Origin: Halobacillus ihumii
GTDB taxonomy: Bacteria > Bacillota > Bacilli > Bacillales > Halobacillaceae
Assembly (NCBI RefSeq): GCF_902726645.1
Contig: NZ_CACVAO010000001.1
Span: 62,001 to 126,000, forward strand
DNA length: 64,000 nt
Reading direction: 5' to 3'
The notes below the pieces were generated by a model. The model saw nothing but the letters and a program-made list of their open reading frames with translations. It ran no database searches and was not told where the DNA came from. This document shows, one piece after another, positions 34,425-45,476 of this stretch (position 1 is its first letter; the number at the start of each line of letters is the position of its first letter). A program made the translations under genes and the position numbers.

Positions 34425-37214
34425 TCATAACCACTTTTCCATATCCTGAACTAACTTAGATGTCGATTGATAAGTCAGCGGAATTTCGGGAATCGAGGAA
34501 ATAAAATATTTTCCGTATTTAGCTTCAATTAATCGCTGGTCACATACAAAAACTATTCCGCGGTCGGTAGTCGAGCGAATCAATCGTCCAAACCCTTGTT
34601 TAAATCTTAATATTGCGTGAGGAAGAGACTGTTCCATAAATGGGTTAAGGCCCTTGCTCTTCAGTCTGCTATCCCGCATGATCTGAGCTGGCTGATCAGG
34701 AGGGTCAAAAGGCAGACGGGCGATTACTAAACATGATAGATCATCACCGGGAATGTCGACTCCTTCCCAAAAAGAGCTGGTCCCTAATAAAATCGCCTGG
34801 TCAAAAGTTTGGAAGTTCTTTTTCAGACGATCTCTGCTGCCACTCGAGATTCCTTGAGCAAATATCATAAATTCCTCAGGAGCCGCTACCTCCTTGAGTA
34901 AGTAATAGGTTTTTTTCAACATCTCATAAGACGTGAATAAAACAAGCATGCGGCCGTTTGTGACTTGAGCTATTGAATAAATCGCTTCGCTTATAGAATA
35001 GATGAATTCTTCTGTCTCTGTCTTAATACTAGGAAAGTCATTTGGAACCATAAGCCTTACATGCTGTTCATAATTATATGGGGATGGGATAGATAGTTCA
35101 TGCAGGTCATCCCTCGTTTCTAATCCTAAAAGCCGCTTCATATAATTGAACGACCCGTTCGTGGTCAAGGTAGCACTCGTTAAGACTACACTCTTTTTTG
35201 TTGCATATAATTTTTCATTTAATTGGTCAGCTACGTCTAAAGGCTCACTATATAAATAAATTGAGTTAGACGCCCCATCAACATCAATTTCAATCCATTT
35301 CACCTTATCCCCGCCGAGATCGAAAAAGCTTTCTAATTGGTGAATAATGGTTGAACACATCTCTGCATGATTAATCAGCCTCTGCCTTAACACCTGTACT
35401 TCTTCATTATGGTCACTCGTAACTATTGATTCGAGGACCTCTATTAAAGCAGCTGTCTCTCTTTTAATGGAGTGAATAGGTGCGAGAAACCTATTGGTCA
35501 TTTCGTAACTAGTGTAAACAAACTTATCGTCATTGGATTCTTTAAGTAGATATTGAACGCGGCCAACATCACTTTTCGATTGCTTGTTATTACGAACAGA
35601 TTTTACCTTTCGAAAGAGATATCTCGATAAATGGTTTAACTCTTCTTTTGCTGCTTCTACGTAATGACTGCAGTGGTCGAGTTGTTTCTTCACATCTACA
35701 TTGAGTGATTTGAATACTGCAGGGTGAAACAATTCATTAAATTGGGTTAACTGCCGCTGCAGCTCTTTGTAGTTCAAGCGAATACCAAAGTAACGACTGG
35801 CAACAGACTCTAAATGATGGGCCTCATCAACTAACAGCCGCTCAAAATCAGGAAGTTTCTTTTCATGACTAATCAGTTCTAAGCAAAGCAGAGAATGATT
35901 AGTAATGATTATGTCAGCCTGTGCAGCCTTTTCCTCTGCCCACTGCCAATAAGAGGAAGGGTCTTGTTTTACAGATTTCGTGTTTTTTGACGCTTCCGAG
36001 GAAATTTTATGCCAAAATTGCTGACCGCTTGAAGGCAGTTGAATTTCATCAATGTCCCCAGTACTCGTATGGGTTAACCATACTAAAATCATAGATTTTG
36101 TTAAGGAAATATCATAATTATCATGATAAGATCTTTCTAACTCATAACTGAAATGCAGCAAACTAATATAATGACTTTTTCCTTTATATAAGACTGCTTC
36201 AAGCGGCCGCCCTACTAATGCTTCCAGACGCGGAATTTCTTCTTCTAACAACTGATTCTGTAGGGAAGTGGTGTGAGTAGAAATCATAACTCTCTCTTTA
36301 TGACTGATTGCATAATGTACGGCAGACAACAGGTAGGCAAGAGACTTTCCGATTCCAGCCCCAGCTTCTATCAAGGCATGCTTCTTCTCCTTAAAAGCCT
36401 TATACACGGCTTCTGACATTTGCTTTTGCCCATCTCTCGTTTCAAAGCGGCTTATAATTTGCTGTAAACCTTCTTTACCTTCATATGCATGATGAAGCCA
36501 TTCACTAAACGGAGGCTGCTGATCTCGAGTAACTTTGGAATTCAACCGTCTTTTTTTAATTGGAATCCCATAGTGAATATCAAATTTGTCTACAACTTGA
36601 TGATTGTATCTGTTTTTCTCAATAGCATTTTCGATTAAGGATCTCATATCACTCTTGAGATTATCTGACAATCTTAACAGATGCACCAGTGTCCGTTCAG
36701 GTAATCCCTCTAATTCAGTTAATAATATCGTGAGCAAATCAGCTGTTACTGCAGCATCAGATAATGCACGGTGTGGATTATCGTGCCCTATATGCAAAAG
36801 CTGCGCCAGTTGTCCTAATTTAAAACTTGGTGATTCGGGCAGAAAAATGCGGGAAAGTTCAACTGTATCTATTAATTTATTATGTAAAGCAGAAAAACCG
36901 CACCGCTTGAATTCCTCATTAAGAAAACTTAGATCGAATTCAATATTATGGGCAACAATATAGCAGTCCTTCAATAAATGATATACGTCCTCAGCAATTT
37001 CCGAGAACAACGGAGCATGGATTAGGTCTTCATCTTTAATTCCTGTTAAGGATGTAATAAATGGAGGAATCTCGCGTTCCGGAAAGATCAGGCTGGAAAA
37101 TTCTTTGACCGTCTTTCCCTCTTTCATAATTACGATACCAATTTCAATCATTCGATCCTGCTTTGATAATGCATTACCAGTGGTCTCCAAATCAACTATA
37201 GCAAAGGTAGACAA
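34425..37214 (-). CDS. dinG: ATP-dependent helicase DinG with exonuclease domain
   Basis: A 929-residue fusion: an N-terminal DEDDh 3'-5' exonuclease domain (residues 1-170, VDLETTGN and the HNIEFDLSF motif, closing HRALSDAAVTA) and a C-terminal superfamily 2 helicase of the XPD/DinG type, with Walker A EAGAGIGKSLAYLL near 285, LLVDEAHHLE near 463 and QGFGRLIRS near 870. No four-cysteine iron-sulfur cluster is obvious, as in other Gram-positive DinG. It acts in repair or RNA-DNA processing. It lies between panD and ypmA. Confidence 0.95.
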   Translation of the reverse strand: MSTFAIVDLETTGNALSKQDRMIEIGIVIMKEGKTVKEFSSLIFPEREIPPFITSLTGIKDEDLIHAPLFSEIAEDVYHLLKDCYIVAHNIEFDLSFLNEEFKRCGFSALHNKLIDTVELSRIFLPESPSFKLGQLAQLLHIGHDNPHRALSDAAVTADLLTILLTELEGLPERTLVHLLRLSDNLKSDMRSLIENAIEKNRYNHQVVDKFDIHYGIPIKKRRLNSKVTRDQQPPFSEWLHHAYEGKEGLQQIISRFETRDGQKQMSEAVYKAFKEKKHALIEAGAGIGKSLAYLLSAVHYAISHKERVMISTHTTSLQNQLLEEEIPRLEALVGRPLEAVLYKGKSHYISLLHFSYELERSYHDNYDISLTKSMILVWLTHTSTGDIDEIQLPSSGQQFWHKISSEASKNTKSVKQDPSSYWQWAEEKAAQADIIITNHSLLCLELISHEKKLPDFERLLVDEAHHLESVASRYFGIRLNYKELQRQLTQFNELFHPAVFKSLNVDVKKQLDHCSHYVEAAKEELNHLSRYLFRKVKSVRNNKQSKSDVGRVQYLLKESNDDKFVYTSYEMTNRFLAPIHSIKRETAALIEVLESIVTSDHNEEVQVLRQRLINHAEMCSTIIHQLESFFDLGGDKVKWIEIDVDGASNSIYLYSEPLDVADQLNEKLYATKKSVVLTSATLTTNGSFNYMKRLLGLETRDDLHELSIPSPYNYEQHVRLMVPNDFPSIKTETEEFIYSISEAIYSIAQVTNGRMLVLFTSYEMLKKTYYLLKEVAAPEEFMIFAQGISSGSRDRLKKNFQTFDQAILLGTSSFWEGVDIPGDDLSCLVIARLPFDPPDQPAQIMRDSRLKSKGLNPFMEQSLPHAILRFKQGFGRLIRSTTDRGIVFVCDQRLIEAKYGKYFISSIPEIPLTYQSTSKLVQDMEKWL

Positions 37215-37361
37215 GTTAGAACCCCCCTTTTTCGTTCATCTTTTATGTATTCCAGCCCTGTTTAATTCAGTATTCACTAGTCTAAAACCATTCATGTAAA
37301 TGAAATAACTATTTCTCTCTACTTCCAGTGAGCACTTCCTCATCAGCGGACTCAAAAAAGT

Positions 37362-37396
37362 AAGGACCTGAACCCCTGATAGGAGCTAAGATCCTT
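37362..37396 (-). terminator. Terminator of the pan operon
   Basis: Stem AAGGATC/GGTCCTT (one G-T pair) on the minus strand, followed by ACTTTTTTG. The 207-bp gap between panD and dinG otherwise shows nothing firm. Confidence 0.5.
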
Positions 37397-37421
37397 CCAT
37401 ACCATTCATACGAACTCCTAA

Positions 37422-37811
37422 CTACAGAGGCATTGCTGTAAGCGGAGGCTCCTCTTCTAAAAGTTCAAGCAATTCATTACCTTCGCCCATAATCGCGATC
37501 TTAGGTTTAAAATCTGCTAATTCCTCTTCACTCAACATGGCATAGGAGACAATAATAACGATATCATCCGGCTGAACTAACCGTGCTGCTGCCCCATTCA
37601 GGCAAACAACGCCACTACCTCTTTCACCGGCAATAACATATGTTTCTAGTCGTGCACCATTATTATTATTTACGATTTGAACTTTCTCATGTGGAAGAAT
37701 TCCCACACTGTCTAATAGGTCTTTATCAATGGTTATACTGCCTACATAGTTCAAGTTTGCTTCTGTGACCCGTGCACGATGGATCTTAGCTCTCATCATA
37801 GTGCGATACAT
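37422..37811 (-). CDS. panD: Aspartate 1-decarboxylase
   Basis: Makes beta-alanine for pantothenate. It has 129 residues. The proenzyme cuts itself before Ser at the GS pair in [14 protein letters not shown] (near residue 26) to form the pyruvoyl cofactor; conserved [20 protein letters not shown] and [18 protein letters not shown] follow. A strong GGAGGGGG precedes the ATG. It is the last gene of the panB-panC-panD order. Confidence 0.96.
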   Translation of the reverse strand: MYRTMMRAKIHRARVTEANLNYVGSITIDKDLLDSVGILPHEKVQIVNNNNGARLETYVIAGERGSGVVCLNGAAARLVQPDDIVIIVSYAMLSEEELADFKPKIAIMGEGNELLELLEEEPPLTAMPL

Positions 37812-37833
37812 GATGACGCCCCCTCCTTGCTCT

Positions 37834-38700
37834 TTACCCTAACGTCTTAATCCCATACTCATTAAAGATTACGTTGTCGATGAGTCTTGCGTTTTGAAAA
37901 TATACCGCTGTAGCAAGAATCACTTGTTGATCTATCGTTTCGACTCTCTGTAACATCGGATAGGATAATAATTCAATATAGTCTATTTTACCATGAGTTT
38001 TCTTTTCAAGAAACTGTCGAACTTTTTCGATCACTTTCTCTGGATTAGTCTCCCCATTCTCTACATGTTGTCTTCCACATTGCAATGCTTGTTGAACATA
38101 AGGAGCTTCTTTTCTTTCCTGATCAAGCAGATTCACATTCCGACTGCTTTTCGCTAACCCATCTTCTTCCCGTACCGTGGGAACAGCTATCAGTTCGATG
38201 GGGAAATTTAAATCTTCGAGTAATGCATCTACAACAGCGATCTGCTGGGCATCCTTCAATCCAAAATAAACCCTAGAAGGACGAACGATATTAAATAATT
38301 TCGTCAATACGGTCGCTACTCCATCAAAATGTCCAGGACGGCTTCTCCCGCATAACACATCTGTTCTTCTAACCACAGTTAAGTTTATGGAGAGCGGATT
38401 TGGGTACATCGTCTGCTCATCTGGAAGAAAAATAACGTCGACCCCATGTTTCTCAGCTATTTCTTTGTCATGCTTCTGATCGCGAGGATAAGAGTCTAAA
38501 TCTTCATTCGCACCAAACTGGAGCGGATTGACAAATATACTTAATACGACGAGATCGTTCTCCAATCGTGCTTTCTTTAAGAGTGCCTCGTGGCCTTCAT
38601 GTAGAAAGCCCATAGTAGGTACAAAGCCTATTTTTTTCCCTTGTGCAATCCATTCACTTGTTCTCTGCTGCAATTCTTTAATATTTGTGGTGATCTTCAT
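37834..38700 (-). CDS. panC: Pantothenate synthetase
   Basis: Joins pantoate and beta-alanine using ATP. It has 288 residues. The nucleotidyl-transferase motif [18 protein letters not shown] (HxGH with HEGH) is near residue 27, [18 protein letters not shown] near 57, [18 protein letters not shown] near 122 and the KMSKS-like AKSSRNVNL near 183. It ends 22 bp before panD and follows panB by 11 bp. Confidence 0.96.
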   Translation of the reverse strand: MKITTNIKELQQRTSEWIAQGKKIGFVPTMGFLHEGHEALLKKARLENDLVVLSIFVNPLQFGANEDLDSYPRDQKHDKEIAEKHGVDVIFLPDEQTMYPNPLSINLTVVRRTDVLCGRSRPGHFDGVATVLTKLFNIVRPSRVYFGLKDAQQIAVVDALLEDLNFPIELIAVPTVREEDGLAKSSRNVNLLDQERKEAPYVQQALQCGRQHVENGETNPEKVIEKVRQFLEKKTHGKIDYIELLSYPMLQRVETIDQQVILATAVYFQNARLIDNVIFNEYGIKTLG

Positions 38701-38711
38701 AACTATTCTCC

Positions 38712-39533
38712 TTAGTCTTCTGGAAGCAAAGCCGTATCCATTGTAAAGCTGTGCTGCTCTTCAGGAAAATCCCCATTCCTCACTTCTGATACGTATTGAC
38801 TTACAGCATCAGTCATCTGATCGTTGCTGTTTAGATATGGTTTTACAAACTTAGGCAGTCGCTCCACACCATACTTCAGGACATCATGGTAGACTAGTAC
38901 TTGTCCATCACAGTCCACACCTGCGCCAATCCCAATTGTGGGAATAGAAAGATCCTCAGAAATACGTTTCGCAAGCTGTTTTGGAACACACTCTAAAACA
39001 AGTGCCATAGCTCCTGCTTGCTCGATTTCCTTAGCTTCCTTAATCAACTTTTTAGCTGTCTTTTCGTCTTTTCCCTGTACTTTATAGCCTCCTAGAACAT
39101 GAACAGATTGAGGAGTCAGACCTAAATGTCCAACTACAGGGATCCCCCCTTCGGATAACCGTCGAATCACCGGTAATATTTCACCAGCTCCTTCAAGTTT
39201 CAACGCTTGTGCGCCCGTTTCTTGAAATAGCTTTGCTCCATTTTTCAGAGACTCTTCTAGAGAAATGTGATAAGACATAAATGGCATATCGACCACAACA
39301 AATGTGTCTGCCGCCCCTTTTCTTACCGCTTTGCCATGGTGAATCATGTCGGTAAGCGTAACCGGAATGGTAGAGTCATATCCTAATACAACCATACCCA
39401 GACTGTCACCAACCAGTATCATATCCGTTCCTGCTGACCGAGCAATTTTAGCAGATGGGTAATCATAGGCGGTAATCATCGTTATTTTTTTCTGGTCCTG
39501 TTTCATTTTAAACAGGCTGTTCTTATTAAGCAC
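38712..39533 (-). CDS. panB: 3-methyl-2-oxobutanoate hydroxymethyltransferase
   Basis: First pantoate step: adds a hydroxymethyl group from methylene-tetrahydrofolate to ketoisovalerate. It has 273 residues from the GTG at 39533, which overlaps the birA stop by 8 bases. I choose it because GAGAGGGTGG precedes it; a GTG three codons upstream and a much longer frame to 39632 are less likely. Signatures: [30 protein letters not shown], and [12 protein letters not shown]. The folate need links it to fhs and thyA. Confidence 0.95.
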   Translation of the reverse strand: MLNKNSLFKMKQDQKKITMITAYDYPSAKIARSAGTDMILVGDSLGMVVLGYDSTIPVTLTDMIHHGKAVRKGAADTFVVVDMPFMSYHISLEESLKNGAKLFQETGAQALKLEGAGEILPVIRRLSEGGIPVVGHLGLTPQSVHVLGGYKVQGKDEKTAKKLIKEAKEIEQAGAMALVLECVPKQLAKRISEDLSIPTIGIGAGVDCDGQVLVYHDVLKYGVERLPKFVKPYLNSNDQMTDAVSQYVSEVRNGDFPEEQHSFTMDTALLPED

Positions 39534-40518
39534 TATATCCACCCTCTCCCCAATGAATTTCTGCAGAATACAGTTTTTCAACATTTCCTGTTTCATCCCG
39601 TGCCAGCAAGGCTCCATCAGGTTCAATCCCAACGAGGGTAGCCTGCCATGATTTCCTCATGGTAGAGACGGTCACTATTTCGCCAATTTTGTAGCCGTAT
39701 TCTTCCCACTTCGGTTTCACTTCAGAAAATCCATTTTGTATAAACTGATCATATGTACGTTCAAACTGGCGTAATATACGTTGAATTGTTTCCTGAATGG
39801 ACCAATCTTGTTGTGACTCTATCCGAAGAGAGGTAGCTTTATGCTGTAATTCTTCCGGAATATCTGCTTCTGCTTGATTCACATTCATTCCGATACCTAA
39901 AACTACATACTGAATTTGGTCCTGTTCAGCCTGCATTTCTGTTAAGATTCCTGAGACCTTTTTATGATTAACTAATAAGTCGTTCGGCCACTTAATATAG
40001 GGAGTTATTGAGGGCTGACCAGCAATAACCTCGGCTAAAACTGTGGCAGCCAGTAAAGTAAGCTGAGGGGCTTGATAAGGAAGCAATTCAGGACGTAACA
40101 AAATACTCATCCAAATACCCTTTCCTTTGGGGGAATCCCAATTTCGAGCCATTCTTCCTTTGCCCTGAACCTGCTGATCAGCTATAACGACCGTTCCATG
40201 AGGTTTTCCTTGTTTGGCTAATTGATGAACCACTTCTTGTGTGGAAGCTACTTCTGGATAATGATGAAGGTTATGACCGAGCCAATCTGTATTCAACCCC
40301 CACTGAAGAGTGTTCTCACTTACTTTATTAGGGAACGAAACGATTTTGTATCCCTTTCTTTGAACCGCTTCAATTTCATAGCCATCCCTTTCTAGCTCTT
40401 TCATATGTTTCCAAACGGCTGTTCTTGAAATTTGCAAGCGTTTCGATAAAGATTGACCAGAGATATGTCCTTGTTGTTCACTTAACAGTTCAATTAATTG
40501 TTTACGGGTGGATTCCAT
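39526..40518 (-). CDS. birA: Biotin-protein ligase and biotin repressor BirA
   Basis: Attaches biotin to carboxylases and, when charged, represses biotin genes. It has 330 residues: N-terminal winged helix (residues 1-65, [21 protein letters not shown]), catalytic domain with [20 protein letters not shown] near 117 and the [17 protein letters not shown] site, and a C-terminal SH3-like domain. The ATG at 40518 is used because GGAGTGG precedes it. It overlaps the end of cca by 25 bp. Confidence 0.96.
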   Translation of the reverse strand: MESTRKQLIELLSEQQGHISGQSLSKRLQISRTAVWKHMKELERDGYEIEAVQRKGYKIVSFPNKVSENTLQWGLNTDWLGHNLHHYPEVASTQEVVHQLAKQGKPHGTVVIADQQVQGKGRMARNWDSPKGKGIWMSILLRPELLPYQAPQLTLLAATVLAEVIAGQPSITPYIKWPNDLLVNHKKVSGILTEMQAEQDQIQYVVLGIGMNVNQAEADIPEELQHKATSLRIESQQDWSIQETIQRILRQFERTYDQFIQNGFSEVKPKWEEYGYKIGEIVTVSTMRKSWQATLVGIEPDGALLARDETGNVEKLYSAEIHWGEGGYSA

Positions 40519-41696
40519 TGATCGACCCACTCCTTTATTTGTTCATATTGGTTTGGCAATTGTTTATTTACTACAGCATATTCTATTTTTTCAATACCTG
40601 ATTTAATCCAAGGTCCTTTTTGCCTTTGAGGCCATAACTGGATAAAGTCCTGAGCTCCAAATGCCAAATCGTTCCGTGACTGGATCGGAAGTTCAGCTGA
40701 GATATTAAAAAGAAGTTGTTCTTCAATCTGATATCCCAATGCTCTTAACAGCTTGGCGAATGAGGGGATCAGGGGATTTGGCAATTGATAAACGAGCCAA
40801 TGAGTAACTTCATTCTTTTGTTGAAACTCACGTAACGCATAGTGCAATGAAAAGGAATCCCTTTTGACTTTATTGGACTGTTTCCAATTTTTCACCCACT
40901 GAAGAATATCTACCGAATTGTCTTGTTCATAATAATAAGCGATCAATACAGCGAATCCGTCTAAGCGATCTTCCGGTATAATTTCTTGTAAGTGTGGCTT
41001 TTTAGAAAAAATGGGAAGTTGCGAGTGCACACCAAGTTGACTACATAATTGCAGACCTTTTCGAAAGTCATCCCCTGCTGTCAGTTTAGCAAATTCAACT
41101 GCTACCCGTTCTATAGCAATATGGCCAAGTTTAGCTACTTGACTTTCTATAGCTGTACTTACTTCTGAATCGACCTCAAACTGAAGCTGACTTGCGAATC
41201 TCAAGGCCCGCATCATTCGTAAAGGATCTTCACTGAAACGGGTCTGAGCGTTCCCCACTGCCCGAATACGCTGATTTGTTAGATCCTCTTTTCCACCGTA
41301 AGGATCAATGATTTCCCCTTTAAGATCCATAGCCATAGCGTTAATCGTGAAATCCCGTCTTGACAAATCTTCCTTTATCGATTGTACAAATGACACTTGG
41401 TCAGGATGCCTGAAATCGGTATAGCCTTGCTCTGTTCGATACGTTGTCACTTCAAAGGATTGTGATTGGTAGCGGACGAGTACTGTTCCGTGTTCTACCC
41501 CAATCGGAATAACATGATCAAAAACCTGGGTTACCTGATGCGGGAGAGCTGACGTAGCTATATCAATATCACCGACTGATCGGCCTAAAACAAGGTCACG
41601 TACGGCCCCTCCCACTATGTGACCTTCATACCCTTTGTGGTGAAGTTGTGTTATTAAGCTAAAGGCCGATTGAAAAAGCGGATCATTGTACATCAT
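40494..41696 (-). CDS. cca: CCA tRNA nucleotidyltransferase
   Basis: Adds or repairs the 3' CCA of tRNAs without a nucleic acid template. It has 400 residues. The nucleotidyltransferase motif [21 protein letters not shown] is near residue 27 (Asp-x-Asp), then [12 protein letters not shown] and [15 protein letters not shown] (ATP/CTP-specific motifs); no HD domain is present, as in the Bacillus type. The start (ATG at 41696, or 41693) overlaps the bshA stop by 14 bp. The open frame to 41750 has no ribosome site. Confidence 0.94.
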   Translation of the reverse strand: MMYNDPLFQSAFSLITQLHHKGYEGHIVGGAVRDLVLGRSVGDIDIATSALPHQVTQVFDHVIPIGVEHGTVLVRYQSQSFEVTTYRTEQGYTDFRHPDQVSFVQSIKEDLSRRDFTINAMAMDLKGEIIDPYGGKEDLTNQRIRAVGNAQTRFSEDPLRMMRALRFASQLQFEVDSEVSTAIESQVAKLGHIAIERVAVEFAKLTAGDDFRKGLQLCSQLGVHSQLPIFSKKPHLQEIIPEDRLDGFAVLIAYYYEQDNSVDILQWVKNWKQSNKVKRDSFSLHYALREFQQKNEVTHWLVYQLPNPLIPSFAKLLRALGYQIEEQLLFNISAELPIQSRNDLAFGAQDFIQLWPQRQKGPWIKSGIEKIEYAVVNKQLPNQYEQIKEWVDQWNPPVNN

Positions 41697-42813
41697 GTAA
41701 CACCTGACGATAGAGCGCTTCATATTGTTCAACGATGGCAGTTGAAGCAAACTTATCTCTTACAAATTGCTTCGCCTGTTCTGAAAAGTGATCATGCATA
41801 GCAGAGTCCCCTAATATTTTTTCTGCAAAATAAACAACTTGTTCCGTATTTCCTAGCTCTGTAATAAATCCAGTTTCCCCATGATTGATAACTTCAGGTA
41901 TTCCACCGATATTTGTCCCAATACATGGGACACCGCACGCCATGGCTTCTAATAATACGAGGCCAAAGCTTTCTTTTTCTGATAACAGTAGCTTTAAATC
42001 AGAAATGGAAAGCAATTCACTTACATTTTCCTGTTTACCAAGGAAAAGTACTTGATCTGCTATTCCTAATTCTTCTACTAGTTGATAACAAGCAGCATAC
42101 TCTGGACCGTCACCGACGAGGATAAGTTTAGATGGGATATTTTTTTGAATTTGAGCAAATGTCTGTATGACGTCAGGAACCCGCTTTACTTTCCTGAAAT
42201 TAGAAATATGGATGATCACTTTTTCATCCCTATCGATATGATATTGGGCCTTGAGTTCATCATTAGGCCGCCTGTAATATTCTCGTTCGTCCACAAAGTT
42301 ATAGATGACGTCCATTGTCTTTTCCGTTTTTAGCATTTCTTGAGTTTGTTTTACTAAACTTTTCGATACAGCCGTAACACGATCAGATTGTTCAATTCCG
42401 AATTTAATCATCTGTTTTAAACTCGAATCAATTGCCAATACTGTAATATCTGTGCCGTGCAGAGTCGTAACAATTTTAACATCATGATCAGCCATTTGCT
42501 TGGCAAGAATCGCTAATACAGCATGAGGCATTGCATAATGGACATGCAGAATATCGAGTTTTTCACGATTAATAACCTCTGCCATTTTATTAGCCAGCGC
42601 TAAATCATAGGGAGGATGCTGAAAAACGGGATAGCTGCTCACCTCTACTTCATGGTAATAAATGTTTGGATAGACTCGATTTAACCGAAATGGGACTTGT
42701 GATGTAATAAAGTGGATTTCATGTCCTCTTTCAGCTAATATTTTCCCTAATTCGGTTGCAATTACCCCTGATCCCCCGACAGTGGGATAGCAGGTTATTC
42801 CTATTTTCGACAT
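41683..42813 (-). CDS. bshA: N-acetyl-alpha-D-glucosaminyl L-malate synthase BshA
   Basis: First step of bacillithiol synthesis: joins UDP-GlcNAc and L-malate. It has 376 residues and a GT4 fold: [20 protein letters not shown] near residue 8, [21 protein letters not shown] near 118 and the catalytic [18 protein letters not shown] near 285. The ATG at 42813 is chosen because AGGTG precedes it and [11 protein letters not shown] is the family start. In B. subtilis the deacetylase gene bshB1 lies between mgsA and bshA; here only 4 bp separate them. Confidence 0.95.
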   Translation of the reverse strand: MSKIGITCYPTVGGSGVIATELGKILAERGHEIHFITSQVPFRLNRVYPNIYYHEVEVSSYPVFQHPPYDLALANKMAEVINREKLDILHVHYAMPHAVLAILAKQMADHDVKIVTTLHGTDITVLAIDSSLKQMIKFGIEQSDRVTAVSKSLVKQTQEMLKTEKTMDVIYNFVDEREYYRRPNDELKAQYHIDRDEKVIIHISNFRKVKRVPDVIQTFAQIQKNIPSKLILVGDGPEYAACYQLVEELGIADQVLFLGKQENVSELLSISDLKLLLSEKESFGLVLLEAMACGVPCIGTNIGGIPEVINHGETGFITELGNTEQVVYFAEKILGDSAMHDHFSEQAKQFVRDKFASTAIVEQYEALYRQVLHDVQ

Positions 42814-42817
42814 ACAA

Positions 42818-43240
42818 CTACACCTGATCTTTCTTTCCAAACTTCTCTTTAACAATGTCTCGCCAGTGAAAATCCCCACGGTCCAAACCCCTAATGAAAA
42901 TTTCAGCACTGGCTAAATTAGTAGCCAATGGAACACGATGTACATCACAAATACGCAGCAATGCACTCACATCCGGTTCATGGGGTTGAGCCGTTAGAGG
43001 ATCTCGAAAGAAAATAACCATATCAATTTCTTCCTGCGCAATTTTTGCACCTATTTGCTGGTCGCCTCCAATGGGGCCAGATTGAAACCTATAAACATCT
43101 AAGCCTGATGCTTCAGAAATTCTTTTTCCGGTTGTACCAGTGGCAAATAATTGATGTTTCCGTAAAATATGCTTGTACGCTGTGGCAAATTGGATGATTT
43201 CTTGTTTTTTCTCATCATGCGCAATTAATGCTACATTCAT
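42818..43240 (-). CDS. mgsA: Methylglyoxal synthase
   Basis: Makes methylglyoxal from dihydroxyacetone phosphate, a bypass under phosphate stress. It has 140 residues. Signatures: [12 protein letters not shown] at the N-terminus, [11 protein letters not shown] near 32, [12 protein letters not shown] with the catalytic Asp near 60 and [17 protein letters not shown] near 75. It lies between dapB and bshA. Its product is detoxified by bacillithiol, which makes the neighbour sensible. Confidence 0.96.
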   Translation of the reverse strand: MNVALIAHDEKKQEIIQFATAYKHILRKHQLFATGTTGKRISEASGLDVYRFQSGPIGGDQQIGAKIAQEEIDMVIFFRDPLTAQPHEPDVSALLRICDVHRVPLATNLASAEIFIRGLDRGDFHWRDIVKEKFGKKDQV

Positions 43241-43254
43241 GCCATAACCCCCTA

Positions 43255-44055
43255 TTAATCGAGTAAATGCTCAAGACCATATACAAGTGTATCGATATTC
43301 ATTACTTCAGTAGCTGCCAACTTAACACCTGACATAAAAGATTCGCGATGAAGGGAATCATGCTGGATGGTCAGTGTTTGTCCAAGCCCGCCAAATATCA
43401 CCTCTTGATGGGCTACAAGGCCTGGGAGTCTGACACTGTGTATTTTCATTCCATCCACATCTGCACCCCGTGCGCTTTGTAATGTTTCTTTTTCATCAGG
43501 ATGTCCTTGCAAGTGTGATTCTCGTTCTTCTTTAATTAACTCAGCTGTCTTTATTGCAGTCCCCGATGGAGCATCAAGTTTTTGGTCATGGTGCTTTTCA
43601 ATAATTTCAACGTCAGGGAAGTGTTTAGCGGCCCATTTAGAGAATTGCATCATTAACACTGCACCTACTGCGAAATTGGGCGCAATAACGGCTCCGAGTT
43701 GTCTGGTTTCACTCAGATTCGTTACTTCTTCCAGTTGTTCTGCAGTAAAACCTGTGGTTCCTACCACTGGTCGAACTCCATTTTCAAGGGCCAGCTTCGT
43801 ATGTTTATATCCAAATTCAGGAGTAGTTAAATCAACCAGCACATCAGCGTTTACTTCGCTGAGACAGACTTCAGCATCTGTATAGATTATAGCATCTAAT
43901 TCTGGCAATCCAGCAATTTCATTGATGTTTTTTCCTTCATGTTTGCGGTCAATGCATGCCACTAGTTGAAATTGGTCTTCTTTAGCGATCATTCTAAGTG
44001 CTTCTTGTCCCATTTTTCCTCTTGGACCAGCTACAATCACATTAATCTGTTTCAT
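43255..44055 (-). CDS. dapB: 4-hydroxy-tetrahydrodipicolinate reductase
   Basis: Second step of the diaminopimelate pathway toward lysine, cell wall and dipicolinate. It has 266 residues. The NADPH loop [14 protein letters not shown] is near residue 7, [11 protein letters not shown] near 73 and the substrate motif [17 protein letters not shown] (His and Lys) near 155. The start overlaps the ypjD stop by 4 bp, so they are read together. Confidence 0.97.
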   Translation of the reverse strand: MKQINVIVAGPRGKMGQEALRMIAKEDQFQLVACIDRKHEGKNINEIAGLPELDAIIYTDAEVCLSEVNADVLVDLTTPEFGYKHTKLALENGVRPVVGTTGFTAEQLEEVTNLSETRQLGAVIAPNFAVGAVLMMQFSKWAAKHFPDVEIIEKHHDQKLDAPSGTAIKTAELIKEERESHLQGHPDEKETLQSARGADVDGMKIHSVRLPGLVAHQEVIFGGLGQTLTIQHDSLHRESFMSGVKLAATEVMNIDTLVYGLEHLLD

Positions 44056-44390
44056 TCTGTATTTCCTCCATCCTTTCGTGTCCAGCGATTTTTATCTCTT
44101 GTTTCAATTTTGCTCATGGACCTTTCAAATGCATCAGATAAATCAATATCGAGAGAATTAGCAAAGCATGTAAGCACGAAAATGACATCACCCATCTCTT
44201 CTGCTAATGCCTTTTCGCCCTCCGATGACTTCTTTTTCTTTTCGCCATAACGATGATTGATTTCTCTAGCCATTTCCCCTACTTCTTCAGTTAGTCGTGC
44301 CTGCAAAGCCAATGGGGAGAAGTATCCCTCTTTAAATTGTGATATGTATTGATCTACGCGCTGTTGGATATCTTCTGTAGTGTACTTCAT
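44052..44390 (-). CDS. ypjD: MazG-like nucleotide pyrophosphohydrolase YpjD
   Basis: A 112-residue helical NTP pyrophosphohydrolase, likely cleaning up faulty nucleotides. The metal-binding motif is [13 protein letters not shown] (EExxE, near residue 34) and [17 protein letters not shown] (ExxD, near 63). It matches YpjD of B. subtilis. It opens the ypjD-dapB-mgsA-bshA-cca-birA-pan operon. A hairpin lies in its leader at 44414-44436. Confidence 0.9.
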   Translation of the reverse strand: MKYTTEDIQQRVDQYISQFKEGYFSPLALQARLTEEVGEMAREINHRYGEKKKKSSEGEKALAEEMGDVIFVLTCFANSLDIDLSDAFERSMSKIETRDKNRWTRKDGGNTE

Positions 44391-44413
44391 GATTCACTTC
44401 CCTTTTCTTATGC

Positions 44414-44436
44414 TACCATTCCTTCTTAAATGGTAG
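44414..44436 (-). promoter_or_regulatory. Hairpin in the leader of the ypjD-dapB operon
   Basis: Perfect stem GCTACCATT/AATGGTAGC with an 8-base loop, about 25 bases upstream of the ypjD start. It is not followed by T on either strand, so it is not a terminator; an operator or RNA stability element is possible. Confidence 0.4.
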
Positions 44437-44477
44437 CCAAAAGCAGAGCTTTTGACAAATTATTAAACTTTTGACCA

Positions 44478-44506
44478 TTGTAGCCTGCAAATCACTTGTT
44501 TATAAT
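44478..44506 (+). promoter_or_regulatory. Candidate promoter of ypjC
   Basis: TTGTAG (44478-44483), 17 bp, TATAAT (44501-44506). The -10 is perfect; the -35 matches four of six. Confidence 0.6.
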
Positions 44507-44539
44507 ATAAGTCGTGTAACTTTTTTGGAGGTGTTGGAT

Positions 44540-45415
44540 GTGCATATATTTGGTTTAAAGGTGAAAAATGTTTTGTTTATTATAGTTGGAGCAGCCATAT
44601 TTTCATTTGGATTGGTCCACTTCAACATTCAAAACGAATTGGGAGAAGGTGGCTTCACCGGAATAACCCTATTACTTCTCTACCTGTTTAATTGGGATCC
44701 CGCATTAATGAATATTCTCTTAAACATCCCTGTCCTGATTATCGGTTGGCGTATTCTCGGACGAAATACTTTTTACTACTCGTTAATAGGAATTGTCGCT
44801 GTTTCCCTATTTATCCGTTTATCACAAATTTACTTAATTGAAATTGATCTAGCGTCAGACTTAACATTAGCTTCTTTGTTTGCAGGAGTTTTTGCCGGGA
44901 TTGGCTTGGGCATTATCTTCCGTTATGGCGGAACAACCGGAGGCGTCGACATCATCGCAAGACTCATCCATAAGTATTTAGGCTGGAGTATGGGCCGCGC
45001 TATGTTTGTCTTTGATGCCATCGTTATCTTTATCTCTATTATTACATATTTGAATCCTATAAAAGGAATGTACACTCTTGTAGCTGTTTTCGTTGGGGCA
45101 CGAGTAATCGATTTTATACAAGAAGGAGCTTATGCTGCTAGAGGAGCTACCATTATTTCACAAAAAAACGACCAAATTTCAAACAAGATCAATAAAGAAA
45201 TGGATCGAGGAGTTACCGTACTACAGGGAAAAGGCTCTTTTACAGGCTCTAACCAGGACGTTCTATACTGTGTAATTGGAAAGAATGAAATCGTACGATT
45301 AAAAACACTCATTAACACCATCGATCCTCATGCTTTTGTTGCTGTCAGCCATGTTCATGATGTCATCGGTGAAGGCTTCACTTTAGATGAAAACAAGAAC
45401 CCGATAGAAGACTGA
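44540..45415 (+). CDS. ypjC: YitT family membrane protein (YpjC)
   Basis: A 291-residue protein with five or six membrane segments in the first 200 residues and a cytoplasmic C-terminal DUF2179 domain (MDRGVTVLQGKGSFTGSNQDVLYCVIGKNE). It is of unknown function. The GTG at 44540 is chosen because GGAGGTG precedes it by 6 bases; the open frame extends back to 44471. It is the only plus-strand gene in this block, sitting between ypjD and yugP. Confidence 0.85.
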   Translation: MHIFGLKVKNVLFIIVGAAIFSFGLVHFNIQNELGEGGFTGITLLLLYLFNWDPALMNILLNIPVLIIGWRILGRNTFYYSLIGIVAVSLFIRLSQIYLIEIDLASDLTLASLFAGVFAGIGLGIIFRYGGTTGGVDIIARLIHKYLGWSMGRAMFVFDAIVIFISIITYLNPIKGMYTLVAVFVGARVIDFIQEGAYAARGATIISQKNDQISNKINKEMDRGVTVLQGKGSFTGSNQDVLYCVIGKNEIVRLKTLINTIDPHAFVAVSHVHDVIGEGFTLDENKNPIED

Positions 45416-45423
45416 AGAAATAA

Positions 45424-45458
45424 AAAACCCATTGTTCAACAACTGAACAATGGGTTTT
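45424..45458. terminator. Terminator between ypjC and yugP
   Basis: Perfect stem AAAACCCATTGTTC/GAACAATGGGTTTT with a 7-base loop, with runs of A and T on both sides, so it can serve both convergent genes. Confidence 0.88.
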
Positions 45459-45476
45459 CACATTAGATTTTGAAGA

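Noticed and set aside
37339..37346. CTGATGAG reading like a hammerhead ribozyme core (minus strand)
   Set aside because: The required stem closing before a GAAA and the cleavage triplet were not found; the GAAA nearby is not preceded by a pairing C.
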